Shown: piece after piece, positions 1 to 7,524 of the stretch
How positions within the stretch are numbered: position 1 is the first letter of the stretch
How the letters are laid out: every line of letters starts with the position of its first letter
DNA from: Hyphomicrobiales bacterium
Lineage (GTDB): Bacteria > Pseudomonadota > Alphaproteobacteria > Rhizobiales > Rhizobiaceae
Assembly (NCBI GenBank): GCA_900473185.1
Contig: UCKU01000005.1
Span: 1-64,000 of the forward strand
Direction: 5' to 3'
Length of the DNA stretch: 64,000 nt
Notes under the pieces: model-generated
Database searches by the model: none
What the model saw: only the letters and a program-made list of their open reading frames with translations
What the model was told of the DNA's origin: nothing
Position numbers and translations under genes: made by a program

Positions 1-217
1 ACCTCCGCCACCTCCGCCACTTAGTTTAAACCCATATACATCAATGATTTAAAACGGCGGAGGTAACCTCCGCCGAACCCCCTCCATTGAGATGAACCTC
101 CGCCGCCAAGCCTCCATTCGGGCGCAAAATGGCGCCCTCTTCTTGAATTCGGGCATCTCGTGGAGGAGGTTCCCTGAAGTGGCGGAGGTTCCGATACGAA
201 GCAACCTCCGCCACTTC
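1..217. repeat. Cluster of CCTCCGCC inverted repeats
   Basis: This gene-free stretch carries the word ACCTCCGCC or its complement repeatedly: forward at 1-9, 10-18, 66-74 and near 96-104 and 204-212, reverse at 56-64 and 181-189. These form perfect hairpins. One is a 10-bp stem around a single base (55-64/66-75). Another is a 15-bp stem with a 12-base loop (176-190/203-217). A separate GGGCGC/GCGCCC pair lies at 120-125/132-137. The pattern is seen directly. It resembles an intergenic palindromic repeat family and could also terminate the dioxygenase gene that ends at 260 on the minus strand. The element type is not identified, and the array may continue to the left of the window. Confidence 0.6.
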
Positions 218-259
218 AATCATGCCGCACAAATCTGTGCAGCGGTTTTGCGATACGCC

Positions 260-1066
260 TCAACCTTGCTGGAGCGCCCTGCGGATGGCGACTTCGACAG
301 GCGAATAGGCGCCGTCCTCCCGTAAAAGCTTCAGTGGCTCCGACGGCGCAAGACCGGGCTGCGCCATGAAACGCGGCTCCTTGCCGCGATGCATCTGCGC
401 CGCATGGATGAGGAACGGATGGCACAAATAGACCGTGCCCGCCTGCCCCGTCGCCAGAGCAAGCGGCCTGTCCTCGCCCACATGCTCCAGCCACAGATGC
501 GCCATGCCTGCCTCGCCAGCCGGCTCCAGCATCCTTGCGATATCCTTGTGCGACCCGACCCGGATACGCGTCGGCGCATCGTTCTCCCCGACATCAGAGA
601 ACAGGAAGAGCATCAGGAGTGCCCGTCCGCGCGAGGTGATGTTCACCCGCCAGACGGAAAAATCCCGCTGTTCATTCGGATCGCCTTCGTCTCCCGGAAA
701 GCTCAGATCCACATGCCAACCGGCATCGCCGGGATCATCCGGATGCGGAAAGCGCACGGGGAAGCTGCCGAGACCGTCGCGCGGCTCCCAACGCCCCTTG
801 CCGACAAGCTGATCGAAAGCCGAATGCAGCACGGGCGTATTGACCGCCGCGTTGAACGGGCCGCCGCCGTAGCCGGCAAGCCGAACGACCGGCCGCACCC
901 AGGTTTTCGGATCATCAGGATTGAAGGGAATGTCCCGCCACATGATGGCGCGGGCTTCCTCAGCCACACCTCGGGGAAAGGCATCATCGATCCGCACGAA
1001 ACCGTCTTCGATGAATTGCTCGATTTGCACGGCGCTGAGCGCCGGCGGGTAACCGGTGGATGTCAT
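260..1066 (-). CDS. Phytanoyl-CoA dioxygenase (PhyH) family protein
   Basis: A 268-residue protein of the Fe(II)/2-oxoglutarate oxygenase PhyH family. The iron-binding HxD pair is visible as H118 and D120 in GWHVDLSF. The distal histidine is probably H221 in LIHAAQMH, with R232 placed to bind 2-oxoglutarate, so the facial triad is intact. Known family members hydroxylate acyl-CoAs or small secondary metabolites; the substrate here cannot be read from sequence. The start at 1066 has a purine-rich stretch (AGAGAGATA) upstream; an in-frame extension to 1141 lacks support. It lies 226 bases downstream of a LysR gene on the same strand and probably has its own promoter. Confidence 0.8.
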   Translation of the reverse strand: MTSTGYPPALSAVQIEQFIEDGFVRIDDAFPRGVAEEARAIMWRDIPFNPDDPKTWVRPVVRLAGYGGGPFNAAVNTPVLHSAFDQLVGKGRWEPRDGLGSFPVRFPHPDDPGDAGWHVDLSFPGDEGDPNEQRDFSVWRVNITSRGRALLMLFLFSDVGENDAPTRIRVGSHKDIARMLEPAGEAGMAHLWLEHVGEDRPLALATGQAGTVYLCHPFLIHAAQMHRGKEPRFMAQPGLAPSEPLKLLREDGAYSPVEVAIRRALQQG

Positions 1067-1292
1067 GAAATATCTCTCTATCGCCAAACCCTGCCGGCAT
1101 TGTCCATCGGCCGAATGCAGGGTGGTTACAGTCCACGGCAACGAACCAGCCAGCAGGCTGGTGAAGCGGCCGCACCTTCCTTTGCCCGAGGGCAGAGCCT
1201 TAGAGGCTCAAGAAGAAGACCGTAGCGATGTTGAGAGCGATCATTTTCATAGCGATGGGAGGCTATCGGCTTCCGCGAGCAGGGTCAATATT

Positions 1293-2225
1293 TCACCCGA
1301 ACCTTCGCAGCGCCTTCTCCTGATCGGATGGAATAGAAATATCCCGCACTGCCTCGTGCACCGACTGCAGCACCAGTTCCGCCAGCCGCGCCGTTGCTGC
1401 ATCCGGCTCCGCTTCCGCTCGATGCAAGACCAGCCCCAGCTTCGGCAGTTCCGGCAGGCCGGCTTCGCCTGACGCCAGCATCCGCACTTTGGCGGGCAGT
1501 CCGATCGGCGTACGCACCGTCATACCCAATCCGGCAGCGGTCGCAGCCCAGAGGCCGCCAAGGCTCGGGCTGACAAAGGAGAGTCGCCAGGAAATGCCGG
1601 CCTCGTCCAATACCTTGGTTGCGGCATTCCTGAGCAGGCAGGGCGCCTCAAGCGAGGCAAGCGGCATCGGCTCACCGCTTCCAGCCGCCCATGCCGGCAA
1701 GCCATTCGCCGGGCCGATCCAGCGCATCGGCACATCGGCAATATGCTCGCAATGCGCGGTCAAAGTGCCGGTGCTCCAGGCAAGTGCTAGATCGAGCTTG
1801 CCTGTCGTCACCCTCTCCAGAAGCTCAGCATTGCGCACCACACGCGCTTCGATCCGCACCTTCGGATGCGCTCGAGCAAAGCGTCCAAGCACCTCGGGCA
1901 GCAAGTTCTCACCGAAATCCTCCTGCAGGCCGAGCCGCACCCAGCCTTCCAGTTCGACACTCTGCACCGCAGCGACTGCCTCGTCGTTCAGATCGAGCAA
2001 TCGCCGGGCGTAGGCAAGCATCGTCTCTCCGGCTTCCGTCAGCGCCAGTCCGCGCCCGGATTTGCGGAAGATCGGCGTGCCGGCCTGTTCCTCCAGCTTC
2101 TTAAGCTGTGCGCTGACCGCCGAGGTCGAGCGCCCCAGACGATCCGCCGCCCTGGCGAAATTGCCGAGATCCATGCCGGTCGCGAATGTCCTCAGCACAT
2201 CCAGATCGAACGTAATCCGTCGCAT
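1293..2225 (-). CDS. LysR-family transcriptional regulator
   Basis: A 310-residue LysR-type regulator. Residues about 5-62 form the winged helix-turn-helix (FARAADRLGRSTSAVSAQLK is the recognition region). The rest is a periplasmic-binding-like effector domain beginning with the typical VRLGLQEDF strand. The start at 2225 puts the HTH at the N-terminus as is normal for the family; the longer frame to 2339 would overlap the divergent gene's leader. It is divergent from the tautomerase/cupin/DUF4865 operon and by LysR convention probably controls it and itself through the shared 107-base intergenic region. The effector is unknown. Confidence 0.9.
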   Translation of the reverse strand: MRRITFDLDVLRTFATGMDLGNFARAADRLGRSTSAVSAQLKKLEEQAGTPIFRKSGRGLALTEAGETMLAYARRLLDLNDEAVAAVQSVELEGWVRLGLQEDFGENLLPEVLGRFARAHPKVRIEARVVRNAELLERVTTGKLDLALAWSTGTLTAHCEHIADVPMRWIGPANGLPAWAAGSGEPMPLASLEAPCLLRNAATKVLDEAGISWRLSFVSPSLGGLWAATAAGLGMTVRTPIGLPAKVRMLASGEAGLPELPKLGLVLHRAEAEPDAATARLAELVLQSVHEAVRDISIPSDQEKALRRFG

Positions 2226-2244
2226 TTCACGATCCCGATTTTCA

Positions 2245-2257
2245 GGATAATTAATCC
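2245..2257. promoter_or_regulatory. Candidate LysR operator between divergent genes
   Basis: A 13-bp inverted repeat GGAT-N5-ATCC lies in an AT-rich patch, between the start of the LysR gene at 2225 and the tautomerase start at 2333. Size and position fit a LysR binding site for autoregulation and operon control, but no binding data exist. Confidence 0.4.
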
Positions 2258-2332
2258 ATAAAATTCTGATTTTCCGCATCATGGTGTCGTGGCATGCTTC
2301 TCCTGTCAAGACAAAGAACAAGGAGGCATCCA

Positions 2333-2752
2333 ATGCCATTCGCTCGCATTTCCCTTCTGAAGGGCAAATCGCCGGACTATCTGCGTGCGCTCTCGGACAG
2401 CATCCACACGGCCATGGTCGAGACCTTCAATGTGCCGCCGGCCGACCGCTTCCAGATCATCCACCAGCATGAGCCGGGCGAACTGATCTTCGACCGCAAT
2501 TACCTTGCCGGTCCGCGCTCGGATGAATTCGTGCTGATTTCGATCACGACCGGCAAGCCGCGCAGGACGGAAATGCGCAAGGCTTTCTTCCGCCGAACCG
2601 TCGAACTATTGCAGCAATCCCCCGGCCTGCGCCCGGAAGACGTGATGATCGTCATCTCGACCAGCGAACCGGACGAATGGTCCTTTGGCGACGGCCTGGC
2701 GCAGATGGCCGAACCCGGATGGGAAGCGCGCGCCAGGGGAGTTCCGGCATGA
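2333..2752 (+). CDS. Tautomerase family protein
   Basis: A 139-residue protein beginning MPFARI, so that proline 2 would become the catalytic N-terminal proline of the tautomerase superfamily once Met is removed. The length, about twice that of 4-oxalocrotonate tautomerase, fits the larger Tautomerase_2-type members. AGGAGG at 2321-2326, seven bases before the ATG, supports this start over the upstream in-frame one. It is the first gene of an operon with a cupin and a DUF4865 protein, each overlapping the next by ATGA. The substrate is probably a small keto or unsaturated acid, which is an inference. Confidence 0.85.
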   Translation: MPFARISLLKGKSPDYLRALSDSIHTAMVETFNVPPADRFQIIHQHEPGELIFDRNYLAGPRSDEFVLISITTGKPRRTEMRKAFFRRTVELLQQSPGLRPEDVMIVISTSEPDEWSFGDGLAQMAEPGWEARARGVPA

Positions 2753-3147
2753 GCACCACCAATCCGAGGACGATGACGATCCGCCATCCCGGCAGTGCGG
2801 TCCGTTCTCCTGATGGCATTTCGAATGCGCCCTTCTGGGTCGAAATGCTGCTCGACAGTGAGATCGATGGCGAGAACACCGCCATGCGCGCAACGCTCGA
2901 TCCCGGCACCGTGACACACTGGCATACGCATCCGCGCGGCCAGCTTCTTTATGTCCTCTCCGGCGTCGGTCTCGTGCAACGGAAGGGTGAATCAGTCGAG
3001 GAAGTCAGAACCGGTGATGCAATATGGTTCGCCCCGAACGAGCTTCACTGGCACGGGGCAACAGCTGACAGCCCTTTCGGATATCTTAGCATCCAGGGTT
3101 TTGAGAAGGGACGCTTCGTCGACTGGTCCGAGGAGAGACAGCCATGA
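2749..3147 (+). CDS. Cupin-domain protein
   Basis: A 132-residue single-domain cupin. Cupin motif 1 is visible as HWHTHPRGQLLYVLSG (H57, H59 and H61 with Q65) and motif 2 around NELHWHG (H100/H102), so the metal site appears complete. Proteins of this size, often annotated (R)-mandelonitrile-lyase-like or quercetin-2,3-dioxygenase-like, occur in small catabolic or detoxification operons. The start overlaps the preceding stop (ATGA), implying translational coupling to the tautomerase gene. The exact reaction cannot be assigned. Confidence 0.85.
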   Translation: MSTTNPRTMTIRHPGSAVRSPDGISNAPFWVEMLLDSEIDGENTAMRATLDPGTVTHWHTHPRGQLLYVLSGVGLVQRKGESVEEVRTGDAIWFAPNELHWHGATADSPFGYLSIQGFEKGRFVDWSEERQP

Positions 3148-3695
3148 TGGCCATGCAATATTCCTTCACCTTGCCTGCAGATTACGACATGGAGATCATC
3201 GATCGCCGTATCCGCGATAAGGGCCCGGCAATGGACGGCTTCCTGCATCTCGGTTTCAAGGCCTTTCTGAGCGCTCGCCTGGGCGAATTCGGCAGCCGGG
3301 AAAATCTGTATGCGCCCTTTTATCTCTGGGATCAGCCTGAAGGCGCCAGCAATTTCATCTGCGGCCCCGGCTTTGCCGCGCTGACAGACGCCTTCGGCCG
3401 GCCCCGCATTCGCCACTGGATCGTCTGGCATGCGCATGTCTCACCGGGCCTTGCCAACGCCCGCTTTGCTCACAGCGAACAGCTCCCTATCGAACCGCAT
3501 GCCTCTCTGCCCGACTTACGGCAGCAGGAGATTGATCTGGCAAAGCAGGAAGCCGGCGGCAAACATCTGCTCGCCCGCATTAGCGCCTTTGACCCGCATG
3601 ACTGGACGATGGTCCGTTTTGGCCTCTGCGCAGAATCCCCACCCGCATCAGGCATCAACCAAGTCTATCGTGTCGGCCACCTCTCCCGCGGCTAA
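3144..3695 (+). CDS. DUF4865 family protein
   Basis: A 183-residue protein beginning MMAMQYSFTLPADYDM, matching my recollection of the uncharacterised DUF4865 family (conserved RIRDKG, NLYAPFYLW and FGRP segments). No signal peptide or membrane segment is seen, so it is cytoplasmic. It is the last gene of the tautomerase/cupin operon, overlapping the cupin stop by ATGA. The sequence has an alpha/beta-barrel monooxygenase-like feel, but no catalytic residues are established. A bidirectional terminator follows at 3724-3751. Confidence 0.75.
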   Translation: MMAMQYSFTLPADYDMEIIDRRIRDKGPAMDGFLHLGFKAFLSARLGEFGSRENLYAPFYLWDQPEGASNFICGPGFAALTDAFGRPRIRHWIVWHAHVSPGLANARFAHSEQLPIEPHASLPDLRQQEIDLAKQEAGGKHLLARISAFDPHDWTMVRFGLCAESPPASGINQVYRVGHLSRG

Positions 3696-3723
3696 GAACA
3701 CCAAAGGCAGGACCGAAAAACAA

Positions 3724-3751
3724 AAAGCGCCCCTCTTTCGAGGAGCGCTTT
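3724..3751. terminator. Bidirectional terminator, DUF4865 operon / pykA
   Basis: A 12-bp stem with one mismatch (3724-3735/3740-3751) and a TTTC loop. On the minus strand it is followed by TTTTTGTTTTT, making it a strong terminator for pykA; on the plus strand a weaker TGTATTTT follows. Confidence 0.85.
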
Positions 3752-3773
3752 GTATTTTCAAGCCTGAAAGCGA

Positions 3774-5213
3774 TCAGATGCCGCTCTGGCCGTCGGAGCC
3801 GATATAGGCGATGCGCAGCATGTTGGTCGCCCCCGGTGTGCCGAGCGGCACGCCAGCGGAGATGATGATGCGATCGCCCGGCTTGCCGAAACCTTCTGCA
3901 GCAACGATGCGGCAGGCGCGGTTGACCATGTCGTCGAGGTCGGTTGCGTCATGCGTGACGACGCAATGCATACCCCAGACGACGGACAGACGGCGCGCCG
4001 TCTTGATGATCGGCGACAGAGCGATGATCGGCACTTGCGGACGCTCGCGCGAGGCGCGCAGGCCGGTCGTGCCAGAAGACGTGTAACAGACGATAGCCGA
4101 CAGCTTCAGCGTCTCGGCGATCTGGCGGGCGGCAAGCGAGATAGCGTCCGCACCGGTTGCTTCCGGCTGGGCGCGCTGCGCATAGATGATGCCCGGATAG
4201 TGCGGATCCTTCTCCACCGTGCTCGCAATCGAGGCCATCATCGAGACAGCTTCGACCGGATAAGCGCCGGAAGCCGATTCTGCCGACAGCATGATCGCGT
4301 CAGCACCTTCGAAGACGGCGATCGAAACGTCCGAAACTTCGGCGCGTGTCGGAACCGGCGAAGAGATCATCGATTCCAGCATCTGCGTGGCGACGATGAC
4401 AGGCTTGCCCGAACGGCGGCAGGAGCGGATGAGCTGCTTCTGGATGCCCGGAACGGCTTCGAGCGGCATTTCAACACCGAGATCGCCGCGGGCGACCATC
4501 AGCGCATCGGACAGCTCGATGATTTCTTCGATGCGTTCCAGCGCCTGCGGCTTCTCGATCTTCGACATGATGCCCACGCGGCCACGGGCGATCTTGCGCA
4601 CTTCGGCGAGGTCGTCGGGACGCTGGACGAAGGAGAGCGCCACCCAGTCGACATCGTCGGTCGCGAGAACTGCGTCGAGGTCGGTACGGTCCTTGTCGGT
4701 CAGCGCGCCCACGCCAAGCAGCGTATCGGGCAGGCTGACACCCTTGCGATCGGAAATGCTGGTGCCGGCAATGACGGTCGTGACGATGCTCTTGCCGTCG
4801 CACTTTTCGGCGCGGAGAGCCAGCTTGCCATCATCGATCAGCAGGCGATGGCCCGGCTGAACAGCTTCGAGAATTTCAGGATGCGGCAGGAACACGCGGG
4901 TGTTGTCGCCGGGGGTATCGTTGTTGTCGAGCGTAAATGTCTGGCCGGGCTTCAGCTCCACTTTGACATCGGCGAACTTGCCGACGCGAAGCTTCGGACC
5001 CTGCAGGTCGGCCAGAATGCCGATCGGCCGGCCCGAGCGGGCTTCGACGGCGCGAATGCGCTGCACGAGCGTGCGCATCACGTCATGGCTCGCATGGCTC
5101 ATATTGATGCGGAAGATATCCGCACCCGCCTGGTGCAGCTTCTCGATCATCGACTCCTCGGAGGAGGCGGGGCCGAGGGTGGCGAGGATTTTAACTTTGC
5201 GGTTACGCTTCAT
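3774..5213 (-). CDS. pykA: Pyruvate kinase
   Basis: A 479-residue pyruvate kinase, which converts phosphoenolpyruvate and ADP to pyruvate and ATP in lower glycolysis. Family signatures are complete: KILATLGPASS at the N-terminus, FRINMSH (substrate/K+ site), the active-site lysine segment MSKIEKPQALE, the metal-binding MVARGDLGVEMP, and a C-terminal effector domain with CYTSSGTTGLRASRERP. The ATG at 5213 overlaps the upstream stop (TGATG), suggesting coupling to the DUF1036 gene; a TTG one codon upstream is an alternative. Length is normal for the family. Confidence 0.97.
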   Translation of the reverse strand: MKRNRKVKILATLGPASSEESMIEKLHQAGADIFRINMSHASHDVMRTLVQRIRAVEARSGRPIGILADLQGPKLRVGKFADVKVELKPGQTFTLDNNDTPGDNTRVFLPHPEILEAVQPGHRLLIDDGKLALRAEKCDGKSIVTTVIAGTSISDRKGVSLPDTLLGVGALTDKDRTDLDAVLATDDVDWVALSFVQRPDDLAEVRKIARGRVGIMSKIEKPQALERIEEIIELSDALMVARGDLGVEMPLEAVPGIQKQLIRSCRRSGKPVIVATQMLESMISSPVPTRAEVSDVSIAVFEGADAIMLSAESASGAYPVEAVSMMASIASTVEKDPHYPGIIYAQRAQPEATGADAISLAARQIAETLKLSAIVCYTSSGTTGLRASRERPQVPIIALSPIIKTARRLSVVWGMHCVVTHDATDLDDMVNRACRIVAAEGFGKPGDRIIISAGVPLGTPGATNMLRIAYIGSDGQSGI

Positions 5214-5698
5214 CAATTCTGGCTTTCTTGCGTCCCTGGGGTGTCGGAGAGTTGAACCATCCAGCTTCCCTGGCGGCCCGTATCATATTCCTTGAATCCC
5301 ATTTTCTGATAACCCCGGGCGTAGCAGTCCTGCACACCCGTGATCTTGAATTCGTTTTCCGCCACGCACATCTGCACGTCACCCGTCCATCGGCCTCCCC
5401 GGGCGGCGTCTTCTGCGTAGAGGTAATAATAACGCGACTGTAACTCTCCCTCGATCAGCGTGGCGCAGGTCGTTGCCGGCACCTGCCACCAGCCCTCCGT
5501 GACCCAGCCATCCTTCGCTCTATATCCGATCGCAACGCCAACCAGATTTTGCGTACCGTTGCATACACGGAAATCCGCACGCGCGGCATCGGCAATGAAG
5601 AACGGCGAGACGGCTGCAAGAGCGAACAATGCGAGACGGACCAGCGGTCCGGACCGCGTGAGGAAACTTGGCGCGGCTTGGATCAACACGGCTCCCAA
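5213..5698 (-). CDS. DUF1036 exported protein
   Basis: About 161 residues, with a hydrophobic segment (LVRLALFALAAVSPFFIADAARA) that looks like a signal peptide, followed by a DUF1036 domain. FRVCNGT, GWWQVPATTCATL and several conserved cysteines are visible, suggesting a disulfide-bonded periplasmic domain. The function is unknown. No ATG exists near the N-terminus: TTG at 5698, or TTG at 5686 five bases after GGGAG, are the plausible starts. It is immediately upstream of and overlapping pykA, and divergent from the N-formylglutamate amidohydrolase gene. Confidence 0.8.
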   Translation of the reverse strand: MGAVLIQAAPSFLTRSGPLVRLALFALAAVSPFFIADAARADFRVCNGTQNLVGVAIGYRAKDGWVTEGWWQVPATTCATLIEGELQSRYYYLYAEDAARGGRWTGDVQMCVAENEFKITGVQDCYARGYQKMGFKEYDTGRQGSWMVQLSDTPGTQESQN

Positions 5699-5879
5699 AT
5701 AGCTCCACGGTTATTCGTTATCCGTGTCTTCTTGCGCCGCCATCAGGCGAAAGTCAACGCAATGCTAATCGATTATATTTCCTTTCATAACCACCGATCG
5801 GGCGCATCTTGTCGCGTTGGTCCGCCCATCACGCTTGAACCGGCCGAAGGCGCATGCAATCACTGGGCGAATACGCGAA

Positions 5880-6689
5880 ATGACAATTGGCAATTTCCTG
5901 ATGGATCACTTCCAATCCTTCGAAATCCTATCCGGCCAACATGACAAAGGCATGGTGATCCTCGGCGATCATGCCATGAGCCGTCTGCCCGAACGATATG
6001 GCCGACTTGGCCTGCCGGAAAGTGCTTTCTCCAGGCACATCGCTTATGACATCGGCATTCAGGGCCTTGTCCGCAAGCTGTGTGCACAGCTGGGCGTGCC
6101 GGGCGTGCTCGGCGGTTTTTCGCGCCTGCTGATCGACCCCAACCGCGGCGAGGACGACCCGACGCTGATCATGAAAATCTCCGACGGCGCCATCATCCCC
6201 GGCAACCATCCGATGACCGAGGAGGAGTGGAACTACCGGATCGAAACCTTCCACAGACCCTATCACAATGCTGTGTCGGAGACGATCGATAGGGTGGCGA
6301 ACGCGACCGGCAAGGCGCCGCTGGTACTGTCCCTCCACTCCTTCACACCTGCCTGGAAGGGTGTTCCCCGCCCCTGGCATGCGGCAGTGCTCTGGGATAG
6401 CGACCACCGCGCCGTCGCCCCATTGCTTGACAAACTGCGAGCCGATCCCGATCTCGTCGTCGGTGATAACGAACCCTATGACGGCGCCCTGAAGGGTGAC
6501 ACCATGTATCGTCATTGCATGATGACGGGCATTCCGCACGCACTCCTGGAAGTACGCCAGGACCTCATCGGCAACGAGGTCGGCATCGGGGAATGGGCGG
6601 CGCGCCTGGCACCCGTCTTTGCGGAGATGAACGCCGATCCGGCCCTGCATGCATACAGCGTGCACGCCTCACGCACAGGCCCCTATTGA
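5880..6689 (+). CDS. N-formylglutamate amidohydrolase family protein (first copy)
   Basis: A 269-residue member of the family that hydrolyses N-formyl-L-glutamate to formate and glutamate, the last step of one histidine-degradation route. LLIDPNRGEDDPTL, the HRPYH segment and LSLHSFTPAWKG provide the family's metal-binding and catalytic surroundings. No hut genes are nearby, so the real substrate may be a related N-acyl amino acid or formyl peptide. ATG 5880 is chosen; ATG 5901 is an alternative. It starts a plus-strand series with DUF1244 and gapR. A distinct second family member occurs at 45078-45959. Confidence 0.85.
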   Translation: MTIGNFLMDHFQSFEILSGQHDKGMVILGDHAMSRLPERYGRLGLPESAFSRHIAYDIGIQGLVRKLCAQLGVPGVLGGFSRLLIDPNRGEDDPTLIMKISDGAIIPGNHPMTEEEWNYRIETFHRPYHNAVSETIDRVANATGKAPLVLSLHSFTPAWKGVPRPWHAAVLWDSDHRAVAPLLDKLRADPDLVVGDNEPYDGALKGDTMYRHCMMTGIPHALLEVRQDLIGNEVGIGEWAARLAPVFAEMNADPALHAYSVHASRTGPY

Positions 6690-6707
6690 GTGAAAAGGAC
6701 TTGGCCC

Positions 6708-7013
6708 ATGACCACGCTCAGCAAGGAACAACAGACGGAATTCGAGGCAGCCGCCTTCCGCCGACTCATCACACATCTTCGCGAGCGGACCGACGTGCAG
6801 AACATCGATCTGATGAATCTCGCCGGCTTCTGCCGTAACTGCCTGTCCAACTGGTACCGCGAAGCTGCGGAAGCCGAAGGCGTCACTATGACGAAGGACG
6901 AATCGCGCGAGATCGTCTACGGCATGCCCTACGAAGACTGGAAGAACATCCACCAGACGGAAGCATCGCCTGTGCAAAAGGCAGCTTTTGAGGTGAACAA
7001 CCCGCACAAATAG
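6708..7013 (+). CDS. DUF1244 family protein
   Basis: A 101-residue cytoplasmic protein matching DUF1244, a small alphaproteobacterial/gammaproteobacterial family with the signature LAGFCRNCLSNWYREAA and GMPYEDWK. The CxxC pair could bind metal. AAAAGGA at 6693-6699 supports the ATG at 6708 rather than the GTG at 6690. It follows the amidohydrolase by 18 bases and is probably co-transcribed with it. No biochemical role is established. Confidence 0.85.
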   Translation: MTTLSKEQQTEFEAAAFRRLITHLRERTDVQNIDLMNLAGFCRNCLSNWYREAAEAEGVTMTKDESREIVYGMPYEDWKNIHQTEASPVQKAAFEVNNPHK

Positions 7014-7103
7014 TCCACCCGCTCTCAAATCGTCTTGACGCTGGCGGCACTTCGCGGCAGTCACTGGCAACCCGAATGCATATCCCGAAATCAGGAGAAC
7101 ACG

Positions 7104-7367
7104 ATGTCTGATGCACATGGCGTCGCCCGCGATCAGCTTCGCGCTTTTGTCGAGCGCATTGAACGCCTGGAAGAAGAAAAGAAGACCATCGCCGACGACA
7201 TCAAGGACGTCTATGGCGAAGCCAAGGGCATGGGCTTCGACACCAAGATCCTCAAGAAGGTCGTTGCGCTCCGCAAGAAGGACGAGCAGGAACGCATGGA
7301 AGAAGATGCGATCCTCGATACCTACCTGCATGCCCTCGGCATGATCGAATCCCCGCCGGAAGGCTGA
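7104..7367 (+). CDS. gapR: GapR family nucleoid-associated protein (DUF2312)
   Basis: An 87-residue homologue of Caulobacter GapR (DUF2312/UPF0335), an essential nucleoid protein that binds overtwisted DNA ahead of replication and transcription and stimulates topoisomerases. The whole length matches: a coiled-coil helix ([19 protein letters not shown]) followed by [22 protein letters not shown] and [20 protein letters not shown] precedes the ATG at 7104. A clear intrinsic terminator follows. Placement behind DUF1244 suggests a shared transcript with additional promoters possible in the 90-base gap. Confidence 0.92.
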   Translation: MSDAHGVARDQLRAFVERIERLEEEKKTIADDIKDVYGEAKGMGFDTKILKKVVALRKKDEQERMEEDAILDTYLHALGMIESPPEG

Positions 7368-7393
7368 GGATCATCCAACCGCATTTTCAGAGA

Positions 7394-7419
7394 GCCGCCG
7401 TTTCGGCGGCTTTTCTTTT
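7394..7419 (+). terminator. Intrinsic terminator after gapR
   Basis: Perfect 7-bp stem GCCGCCG/CGGCGGC (7394-7400/7404-7410), TTT loop, then TTTTCTTTT. Confidence 0.92.
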
Positions 7420-7472
7420 GATCTCATCAAAGTACCAGCGCCGATTTTCGCCGTGCCTCCAGCCCAAAAACG

Positions 7473-7503
7473 AAAGCCGCCGGAGACGATCCAGCGGCTT
7501 TTG
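7473..7503 (-). terminator. Terminator of the DUF882 gene
   Basis: Read on the minus strand, GCGGC-containing arms (7473-7480 with 7494-7501) form an 8-bp stem followed by CGTTTTT. It lies 22 bases past the DUF882 stop codon. Confidence 0.75.
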
Positions 7504-7524
7504 CTTATTCAGAATATGGGTGGA

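Noticed and set aside
1..217. CRISPR array
   Set aside because: The repeats are palindromic, irregularly spaced and in both orientations, without uniform spacers or cas genes.
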